Shown: positions 1 through 5,044 of the stretch, one piece after another
Layout of the letters: every line of letters starts with the position of its first letter
Position numbering within the stretch: the stretch's first letter is position 1
Origin: JBBSMX01 sp038232935
Lineage (GTDB): Bacteria; Bacteroidota; Rhodothermia; Rhodothermales; JANQRZ01
Reading direction: 5' to 3'
NCBI GenBank assembly: GCA_038232935.1
Contig: JBBSMX010000168.1
Span: 1 to 8,051 of the forward strand
DNA length: 8,051 nt
Made by a program: the position numbers and the translations under genes
The notes under the pieces: generated by a model
The model's input: only the letters and a program-made list of their open reading frames with translations
The model's database searches: none
Told to the model about the DNA's origin: nothing

Positions 1-153
1 ACGCCGGAACGCGGTCGAGCGGCTCGTGGGGTGGCTCAAGGAGCACCGGAGCCTCGCGACGCGGTTCGACAAAACGGCAGCGTCGTTCTTGGCGATGGTG
101 AAGCTGGCCTGCATCCGGCGGCTTCTCCGCGCCGCGTTTCCATACACAGCCTA
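1..153 (+). mobile_element. Right end of an IS5-like insertion sequence
   Basis: This is the mobile element that carries the transposase fragment. No non-coding tail separates the transposase from the next gene, so the right terminal inverted repeat must lie inside the last codons, or else has been lost. Read inwards from base 151 the end is GGCTGTGTATGGAAACGC (complement of 134-151), a plausible terminal repeat. It is followed directly by TA at 152-153, and TA is the target duplicated by some IS5 subgroups. The left end and the second TA copy are outside the window, so the exact boundary is inferred. Confidence 0.5.
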
Positions 154-154
154 G
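2..154 (+). CDS. IS5-family-type transposase, C-terminal fragment (5' end outside window)
   Basis: The first complete codon is at base 2 and the frame stays open to a TAG at 152-154, giving the last 50 residues of a protein. It opens RRNAVERLVGWLKEHRSLAT and continues RFDKTAASFLAMVKLACIRR. The pattern N-x-V-E-R-x-x-x-x-L-K, then R-x-L-A-T-R-[FY]-D-K, then a hydrophobic F-L-A-x-V-x-L-A helix is typical of the end of IS5-family DDE transposases; the glutamate of N-x-V-E-R is the last acidic residue of the catalytic triad. The rest lies upstream of the window, so whether the element is intact cannot be judged. The stop overlaps the stop of the convergent aldo/keto reductase gene: both use the palindrome CTAG at 151-154. 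The subgroup within IS5 is not certain. Confidence 0.85.
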   Translation, partial: RRNAVERLVGWLKEHRSLATRFDKTAASFLAMVKLACIRRLLRAAFPYTA

Positions 155-1110
155 GCGGCCTGGAAATCGCGGGTGTGGAGGGCGGCGCCGCGGGCGTGCT
201 CGTCGGGCGAATACGGGGCGGCGTCGGAGGCCGCAGCGGTGTCGATGAGCTGCGCGGCGTTGCTCGCGCCGCTGAGTACGAGCGAGACGTTCGGGTTGTC
301 GAGCACCCAGCGGAAGGCGGCTTGGGGCAGCGTCTCGATATCGTCGCGGACGAGGAAGCCGAGGCGTTCGGTGTAGGCCACGCGCTCCGCGATCTCGTCG
401 CGGCCGTAGCGGGCGTTGAGGTGGTCCTGCTCGAAGTCGGTGTCCCGTGTGATGGCCCCGGACAGGAACCCGTTCGCGAGCGATTCGCGCGCCACGATGC
501 CCACGCCATCGGCTCCGAGGTCGGCGATGAGATTCGACGCCTGCCGGTTCATCAGGCTGTAGACGACCTGCACCGCGTCGATCTTCCGCTCGGCGGCCCA
601 CGTCCGCGCCACACCCTCGGTGTCCTCGAACTTCGAAATCGAGTGCCCGACGACACGGACTTTTCCCTCGTCTTTCAGCTTGCCGAGCTCGGCCCACACG
701 TCGGCGTGGATTTCGTCGGCGCTGAACGGGGAATGGAAGAAGAGCACATCGACGTGATCGGTGCCGAGTCGGCGCAGGCTGCCCTCGACGGACTCGCGGG
801 CGCGGCGGGCGTGGAAGTGGGGCGCGGCGTCTTCGGTCGCATACCGGCCGAACTTGGTCGAGATGAGCACGCGCTCGCGGTCCGAGCCGAGGGCGCGGCC
901 GAGGATGGTTTCGGAGATCCCGTCGCGCTCGGCGTCGCCGTAGAGCGGGGCCGTGTCGAAGAAAGTGACGCCCGTGTCGAGTGCGGCGCGGATCGTCGCC
1001 ACCGCGTCACGCTCGGCGACGTCGCCGTAAATCTGCGAGGCGAAGGCCCACGTGCCGAGGCCGATGTCGGAGACGCGGAGGCCGGTGCGGCCGAGGGTGC
1101 GGTAGTTCAT
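151..1110 (-). CDS. Aldo/keto reductase family oxidoreductase
   Basis: A 319-residue protein of normal family length, predicted to be a cytoplasmic (beta/alpha)8-barrel NAD(P)(H)-dependent oxidoreductase. It opens with the family signature MNYRTLGRTGLRVSDIGLGT. The catalytic tetrad is complete: D52 and Y57 in FDTAPLYG (51-58), K86 in STKFG and H126 in LFFHS. The segment LSGASNAAQL (279-288) corresponds to the cofactor phosphate-binding region near the C-terminus. The overall pattern is closest to the sugar dehydrogenase branch (L-galactose, L-fucose or D-threo-aldose dehydrogenases), so oxidation of a sugar or reduction of a keto sugar is likely, but the substrate is not determined. It is last in a four-gene operon. 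Its ATG overlaps the TGA of the creatininase-like gene (ATGA), and it has no Shine-Dalgarno sequence, consistent with coupled translation. Its TAG lies on the boundary of the neighbouring insertion sequence. Confidence 0.94.
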   Translation of the reverse strand: MNYRTLGRTGLRVSDIGLGTWAFASQIYGDVAERDAVATIRAALDTGVTFFDTAPLYGDAERDGISETILGRALGSDRERVLISTKFGRYATEDAAPHFHARRARESVEGSLRRLGTDHVDVLFFHSPFSADEIHADVWAELGKLKDEGKVRVVGHSISKFEDTEGVARTWAAERKIDAVQVVYSLMNRQASNLIADLGADGVGIVARESLANGFLSGAITRDTDFEQDHLNARYGRDEIAERVAYTERLGFLVRDDIETLPQAAFRWVLDNPNVSLVLSGASNAAQLIDTAAASDAAPYSPDEHARGAALHTRDFQAA

Positions 1111-1805
1111 ATGGTGTAGTGTTGGAGAAGGCGGCGAATCGTGGGGACGGTGCGTTCGAGGAAGAGCGCGAGGATCGCCGCGCCCTCGTCGGCGGAGGCC
1201 GTGCGCGGGTCGTCACCCCAGACGCCGTCCTCGTCGAGCGTCGGCGTGTGGTCGGGGAGGAGCGAGAGATCGACGGGCTCAGGGTCGAACAGAAGCTGGT
1301 ACGAGGTCTCTCCGCGTGCCGCGTGGTTCGACGGGTACGTCTCCTGCGTCGGCTCGAACGACGGGACGAGCAGGACGCCGATGTCGTCGCGCTCTTCGGC
1401 AAACGCCTCGACCGTCTCGCGGAGCGCGTCGATGTGCCCGCCACCGCAGTGCCCGGTGACGATCACGACGGTGCGGAACGCCTCGTCGGCGAGCCCGTGG
1501 AGAAACTCACGGCACAGCGCACGAACCGTTTCCGCCTCGTGCTCGATGGTGTGCGGGAAGCCCTTGAACGGCTTGATGGTGTCGGTGCCGATGTACACCG
1601 GCGGGAGGACGACGCCGCCCGTGGCCTCGGCGAGCGCGCAGCACTGCCCGAGCGCCTGCATTCCGTCGAGCCCGACGGGCGCATGGTGGCTATGCCATTC
1701 GAGCGCACCCCACGGGAGGTACGCCACCGGCGCGTGCTCGCGAATCGTTTCGATCTGGGCAGGACGGAGCCGCTCGTAGCGTCCCCACGCGGGCGTGTCA
1801 ATCAT
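1107..1805 (-). CDS. Creatininase-family metal-dependent amidohydrolase
   Basis: A 232-residue protein starting MIDTPAWGRYERL. The frame is open further upstream, but the extension lies wholly inside the preceding gene and has an arginine-rich out-of-frame composition, so the ATG at 1803-1805 is chosen. The family metal-site motif is clear in GALEWHSHHAPVGLD: E36, H38 and D47 are expected zinc/manganese ligands. A second motif, TGHCGGGH (117-124), takes the place of the common GHGGN, and a third, HAARGETS (161-168), supplies E166. Characterised relatives open cyclic amides (creatinine), deformylate a ring-opened purine, or trim peptides (MftE), so the chemistry here is probably hydrolysis of an amide, lactam or perhaps lactone. 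Context suggests a sugar-derived substrate. Its ATG overlaps the TGA of the DapA-like gene by four bases (ATGA), and its own TGA overlaps the reductase start. Confidence 0.92.
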   Translation of the reverse strand: MIDTPAWGRYERLRPAQIETIREHAPVAYLPWGALEWHSHHAPVGLDGMQALGQCCALAEATGGVVLPPVYIGTDTIKPFKGFPHTIEHEAETVRALCREFLHGLADEAFRTVVIVTGHCGGGHIDALRETVEAFAEERDDIGVLLVPSFEPTQETYPSNHAARGETSYQLLFDPEPVDLSLLPDHTPTLDEDGVWGDDPRTASADEGAAILALFLERTVPTIRRLLQHYTI

Positions 1806-2878
1806 CGCAGCCACTCGTCGAGGTGTTCGGCGACGAAGGCGTCGTCGGTGAGGTGAGGGTAGATGCGATAGATCCGGTCGATGGCTTCGCGCTGGCCGGG
1901 GGAGAGGCATTCGTTCGGGTCGAGGCAGCGTGGGCTCGCCATCGAGCCCTGCCGGTGGAGCACCTCGTGAATACCCGCGATGCAGCCGGCGAACTGATGC
2001 GCGGGGTCGAACAGCGCCGCGTTCGCGTCGGTGATCTGCGCGGCAAGCGTGAGGAGCGAGGCGGGGACGGTGTCCCTCTTGCGATGCAACTTGGCGAGCG
2101 TGAGGTGCTCCACCGCTCGGCGCGTCCAGCACGCCCAGTGACCGAGCAGCCCGCCCGCGAACCGAAGCTTCTGCGTGCTGCCGTCGGTAGGAATCTCGTA
2201 CGTCGTCAGCAGGTCGAGCAGGATGTGGTCGTCGTTGCCGGTGTAGAGCGCGATCTCGCCGGCACGGCCGGACTCCGCCACGGCGCGAAGCACGTCGAGC
2301 GTCTGATACCGGTCGAACGGCGCGACTTTGATGGCGACGACGTTGGGGATTTCCGCAAACCGCCGCCAGAACGCGACCGGCAACATCCTCCCACCGACGG
2401 CTGGCTGGAGGTAGAACCCGACGAGCGGGAGCACGCGCGCCACCTCGCGGCAGTGGGCGATGAGTTCGTCGAGCGAGGCGTCGGGGAGCGCGGCGAGGGA
2501 GAGAAGGCCGGCGTGATAGCCGAGGTCGGCGGCGAGTCGGGCTTCCCGGGTGGCCTGTGCCGTATCGCCGCAGACGCCCGCGATCCGCACGGTTTGACGT
2601 CCCGTCGCCTCATCGCTGGCTCGCAGCGTGTCAGCCGCGAGCGCGAGCACGGGCTCCAGCAGATCGACGCCCGGCTCGCGGATCTCGAACTGTGTCGTGT
2701 GGACGCCGACGGCGAGTCCGCCCGCGCCGGAGGCGTGGTAGTAGCGCGTGAGCGCGCGCTGATGGCGTTCGTCGAGCGCGCCGTCGGAGGTGAGGGCGAG
2801 TGGGTGAGCGGGGATCGCCAGCCCGGCGCGGAGTGCATCGAGGATCGGAGCGGGCGGCATGGGGAAAGCGTCGTGCAT
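1802..2878 (-). CDS. Dihydrodipicolinate synthase / N-acetylneuraminate lyase superfamily protein
   Basis: A 358-residue class I aldolase-type TIM barrel. The Schiff-base lysine is K184 in VVAIKVAPFDRY, and the conserved active-site tyrosine is Y156 in GFYLQP. Characterised members condense or cleave pyruvate-containing acids, such as 2-keto-3-deoxy sugar acids or sialic acid, so a lyase step in sugar-acid breakdown is the natural guess. Two points are unusual. The GTTGE-type substrate-carboxylate motif is replaced by GVHTTQ (58-63). The C-terminus runs about 55-60 residues past the usual length of near 300 and ends in an acidic helical tail with CLDPNECLSPGQRE. Biosynthetic DapA is therefore unlikely. 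The ATG at 2876-2878 overlaps the preceding TGA by one base (TGATG). M7 is an alternative start but would lose the overlap, and neither start has a Shine-Dalgarno sequence. Confidence 0.92.
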   Translation of the reverse strand: MHDAFPMPPAPILDALRAGLAIPAHPLALTSDGALDERHQRALTRYYHASGAGGLAVGVHTTQFEIREPGVDLLEPVLALAADTLRASDEATGRQTVRIAGVCGDTAQATREARLAADLGYHAGLLSLAALPDASLDELIAHCREVARVLPLVGFYLQPAVGGRMLPVAFWRRFAEIPNVVAIKVAPFDRYQTLDVLRAVAESGRAGEIALYTGNDDHILLDLLTTYEIPTDGSTQKLRFAGGLLGHWACWTRRAVEHLTLAKLHRKRDTVPASLLTLAAQITDANAALFDPAHQFAGCIAGIHEVLHRQGSMASPRCLDPNECLSPGQREAIDRIYRIYPHLTDDAFVAEHLDEWLR

Positions 2879-3960
2879 CAGTACTGGCCGTCGCGGACTT
2901 CGAAGTGGGTGGGCTTGCCGAGCGTCGGCCGGCCGGCTTCGACCCAGCCGGCGGTCCAGCGGAGCACGGTGTCGAGCGGCGTCGCCGGCGCACCGAGGGT
3001 TTCGACCATCCGCGACGTGTCGCTGAGGAGGGCCGTCTGGGCTTCATCGCCGACGATCTCGACGGGGCGATCCATCAACTCGCTGAGGCGCTGGGCGAGG
3101 GCGCGGACGGACAGCCGCTCCGTGCCGGTCAGGTTGAGCGGGCGCATCGGCGTCTCGGCGAGGGACGAGTCCCGGAGCGCCAGCGAGCGGATAATCATGT
3201 CGTTCGCGTCGCGCTGCCAGATGCAGTTGAGGTAGCCCATCGTCACGTCCACGGGCCGCCCGGTCGCGATCTGCTGGGCGAGGTCCACGAGCACGCCGTA
3301 GCGGAGGTCGGTGGCGTAGTTGAGCCGGACGAGCACGCCGGGGACGCCGTGCCGCTCGGAGCCGTACTGGAAAATCCGCTCGCGGGCCACGCACGCGTTC
3401 GCGTACTCGCCGAGCGGCGTGAGCGCGTCCGTCTCGACCGATCCGCCGGAGTCGATGGGCACGAGCGGATAGACATTCCCCGACGAGAGCGCAACGATTC
3501 GGGACCCGGCATAGCGCTCGGTCACGCGCGCCGGAATCAGCGTGTTGGCCGCCCACGTCCGCGCCGGAGCCTGGGCCGTTCCGAACTTCAGCCCGACGAG
3601 GTAGAGCACGTTCTCGGCGTCGGAGAGCGCACCGAGGTCGTCGGTCATCAGATCGCATGACTGCGTGCGGATGCCGCGCGCTTCCAGCCAGTCCCGTACC
3701 CCCGTGTCGGAGAAGCGGCTGACGGCGACGACATTGAGGTCGCGCCCGGCGGCGGCGGCGGCGCGGCGGGCGAGCGCGCAGAGCGACGGCCCCATTTTGC
3801 CCCCTGCGCCGAGCACGACGAGCGGCCCGCGCAGCGTCGCGACGAAATCGATGAGCGCGTCGGACGGGCGCGACATCCAATCGTCGAGCTCGGCTTCGGT
3901 CTCGATATGGGCGGGATAGGAATTCAAGCGGAGAGGTGGAATCGGGTGAGCGGAATACAT
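2878..3960 (-). CDS. Atypical extended SDR, NAD-dependent epimerase/dehydratase-like
   Basis: A 360-residue protein and the first gene of the operon. After a leader of about 45 residues there is a Rossmann fold with the glycine motif VVLGAGGKMG (48-57), a second strand VVAVSRF (77-83), and the SDR core strand VALSSGNVYP (156-165) containing the usual active-site serine. The catalytic tyrosine is Y186 in PLGEYANAC, but the Y-x-x-x-K lysine is replaced by C190. A substrate-binding region with GRPVDVTMGYLNCIWQRD (234-251) and a C-terminal helical part follow, as in nucleotide-sugar and sugar-acid epimerases/dehydrogenases. The family is thus clear, but the reaction may be a non-standard oxidoreduction or epimerisation. 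The start ATG at 3958-3960 has no Shine-Dalgarno sequence and faces the divergent isomerase gene across 224 bases. Its TGA overlaps the next start by one base. Confidence 0.9.
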   Translation of the reverse strand: MYSAHPIPPLRLNSYPAHIETEAELDDWMSRPSDALIDFVATLRGPLVVLGAGGKMGPSLCALARRAAAAAGRDLNVVAVSRFSDTGVRDWLEARGIRTQSCDLMTDDLGALSDAENVLYLVGLKFGTAQAPARTWAANTLIPARVTERYAGSRIVALSSGNVYPLVPIDSGGSVETDALTPLGEYANACVARERIFQYGSERHGVPGVLVRLNYATDLRYGVLVDLAQQIATGRPVDVTMGYLNCIWQRDANDMIIRSLALRDSSLAETPMRPLNLTGTERLSVRALAQRLSELMDRPVEIVGDEAQTALLSDTSRMVETLGAPATPLDTVLRWTAGWVEAGRPTLGKPTHFEVRDGQY

Positions 3961-3990
3961 GGGCGACGAAGTCGAGTTGGGCAGGGGACG

Positions 3991-4003
3991 GCTTCCTCGA
4001 AGC
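3991..4003. promoter_or_regulatory. Small palindrome in the operon leader, possible operator
   Basis: GCTTC CTC GAAGC is a perfect 5-base inverted repeat with a 3-base spacer. It lies about 30 bases upstream of the SDR start codon, just downstream of the -10-like TCTAAAA read on the minus strand. It could be a half-site pair for a regulator, or a short hairpin in the mRNA leader. The arms are short enough for chance in GC-rich DNA. Confidence 0.25.
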
Positions 4004-4034
4004 GTTTTAGATCGCCTTCCTCTTTCTTTTCTCA

Positions 4035-4104
4035 GTCATCCCCGACTAGCTGGGGACCTACTGGTTTTGCCAGCCCGATGGGTCCCCGCCTGCGCGGGGA
4101 TGAC
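4035..4104. repeat. Head-to-head pair of REP-like palindromic units
   Basis: Two 24-base units face each other. Unit 1 (4035-4058) is GTCATCCCCG, seven bases, GGGGACC. Unit 2 is the complement of 4081-4104 with the same 10-base and 7-base blocks and a different middle (19 of 24 positions agree). Unit 2 alone forms a tight hairpin, CCCCGC-CTGC-GCGGGG (4084-4099); unit 1 keeps only a CCCC/GGGG stem. Together they form a nested palindrome: outer arms of 10 bases, inner arms of 7, and a CTGG-TTTTG-CCAG core at 4061-4073. The GTCATCCCCG...GGGGACC pattern resembles short dispersed intergenic palindromes found in many high-GC bacteria. Such elements are often mobilised by REP-associated transposases and can act in mRNA stability or DNA topology. 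No such transposase is in the window. Confidence 0.75.
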
Positions 4105-4184
4105 TTTTATGTTGGTCGGGAGAGTAGAACAGCAGCGTACCGATCTTAACTCCGCAACTCACATGGACTCAACGTTTCTGCCCG

Positions 4185-5024
4185 ATGGCCTCGCTGCTCC
4201 TCAACACGATCGCGCTCGACCCAAACCGGTGGACGGCCGAGAAGCAGCCGTACTTCGAACTGGAAGCCCTGCTGGCTCCGGTCGCGGCGGCCGGATTCCG
4301 CGCGCTCGAAGTCTGGCAGTACCACCTCTCGACGCTCGGCGAAGCGGGCGTGGAAACGCTGGGAGATCGGGCGCGCTCGCTCGGGGTGACGTTCCCGGTT
4401 GTCGGGATGTATCCGATGCTGGACCTCGATGGAGAAGCGCAAGCGCGGGAGCGGAAGGCGATACACACGCTCGTGCAGCGCGCAGAGGGGATCGGCGCGC
4501 GGGCCGTGAAGATGTTCGCCGGGCGACTCGGATCGGCGGAGGCCGACGCGACGGGGACTGAGCGATCCGTCGCGTTCACCCGTGAGTTGGTCGCACTCGC
4601 CGACGAGCACGGGCTCGGGCTCACGGCAGAGACGCACCCCGACACGCTCTGCGATAGCGTCCCCGCAACCCGCCGGTTTCTCGGCGCTGTCGCCGACGAG
4701 CGCCTGCACCTCTGCTACCAGCCGTTCGACTTCACGAGCACGGAGCGGACGGTGGCCGACTACCGCGCGCTGCGCGAGCATGTCGTCCACGTCCACTTGC
4801 AGGGCCGTCGCGACGACGAGATGTCCTTGCTCGAAGAAGCCGACATCGACTACGGGGCATTCCTGCGCACGCTCGACGCCGACGGGTTCGACGGCGTGCT
4901 GTCCATCGAGTTCGTCAAAGACTGCGTCGTCGAGCGCCCAGCCGATTTCGACCTCGACCGTGTGCTCGCGAATGCCCGGCACGACCGCGTGTTCGTCAAG
5001 GCGGCGATGCCGAGCATCGCGTAG
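4185..5024 (+). CDS. Xylose-isomerase-like TIM-barrel sugar (phosphate) isomerase/epimerase
   Basis: A 279-residue cytoplasmic protein of normal family length, the only complete gene on this strand. The fold pattern is that of AP-endonuclease-2/xylose-isomerase-like barrels. E42 is in strand two (ALEVW), E149 and H151 are in LTAETHPDT, H204 is in VVHVHLQG and E242 in LSIEFVKD, the usual divalent-metal and catalytic positions. The segment LHLCYQPFDF (175-184) occupies the place of the common C-x-D-x-x-H ligand strand, so the third metal site may differ. The family interconverts ketoses and aldoses or epimerises them; the substrate cannot be named. The start is the ATG at 4185-4187: the nearby ATG at 4163 is out of frame, and there is no Shine-Dalgarno sequence. 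The gene diverges from the four-gene operon, suggesting shared control, and converges with the lyase gene 20 bases downstream. Confidence 0.91.
   Translation: MASLLLNTIALDPNRWTAEKQPYFELEALLAPVAAAGFRALEVWQYHLSTLGEAGVETLGDRARSLGVTFPVVGMYPMLDLDGEAQARERKAIHTLVQRAEGIGARAVKMFAGRLGSAEADATGTERSVAFTRELVALADEHGLGLTAETHPDTLCDSVPATRRFLGAVADERLHLCYQPFDFTSTERTVADYRALREHVVHVHLQGRRDDEMSLLEEADIDYGAFLRTLDADGFDGVLSIEFVKDCVVERPADFDLDRVLANARHDRVFVKAAMPSIA
5004..5020. terminator. Hairpin at the convergent gene ends, possible terminator
   Basis: GCGATGC CGA GCATCGC is a perfect 7-base stem with a 3-base loop, ending just before the TAG of the isomerase gene at 5022-5024. The converging lyase gene stops at 5045. 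There is no T-run on either side, so it is not a classical intrinsic terminator. It may protect the 3' end or help stop both convergent transcripts. It also encodes the final residues of the isomerase, so it could be coincidental. Confidence 0.3.
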
Positions 5025-5044
5025 CTCTTCGGCGGGGGAGGGGA

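Larger units (their letters stand above)
3961..4184. promoter_or_regulatory. Divergent intergenic control region
   Basis: These 224 bases separate the start codons of the minus-strand operon and the plus-strand isomerase gene and must hold both promoters. Base composition drops to AT-richer stretches at 4003-4034 and 4105-4150. On the minus strand TCTAAAA (complement of 4005-4011) is a possible -10-like element ahead of the operon. On the plus strand TTG at 4112-4114 and TACCGAT at 4138-4144 are weak candidates. None matches a consensus well enough to place a start site. The central part is occupied by the paired REP-like repeat. Confidence 0.4.

Noticed and set aside
31..1119. Long plus-strand frame of 362 codons across the aldo/keto reductase gene
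   Set aside because: It is antisense to a gene with a complete catalytic tetrad. Its translation is an Arg/Gly/Val/Glu-rich mirror typical of GC-rich codons and shows no recognisable motif.
1806..2132. Longer N-terminus (109 extra residues) for the creatininase-like protein
   Set aside because: The extension is read entirely inside the DapA-like gene in another frame and is Arg/Pro/His-rich. The family fold starts right after the ATG at 1803-1805, which also forms a 4-base overlap like the other junctions.
1823..3235. Plus-strand frame of 470 codons over the DapA-like and SDR genes
   Set aside because: It is antisense to two well-supported genes, has low-complexity composition and no domain pattern.
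4084..4108. GC hairpin followed by TTTT, resembling an intrinsic terminator
   Set aside because: No plus-strand gene reads into it, since the upstream gene is divergent. It is one half of the paired repeat and is explained by that.
3907..4561. Plus-strand small frames in the divergent region containing peptides such as PACAGMT and PRLRGDD
   Set aside because: These peptides are the translation of the REP-like repeat, a well-known source of false genes. One frame then runs out of frame into the isomerase gene.
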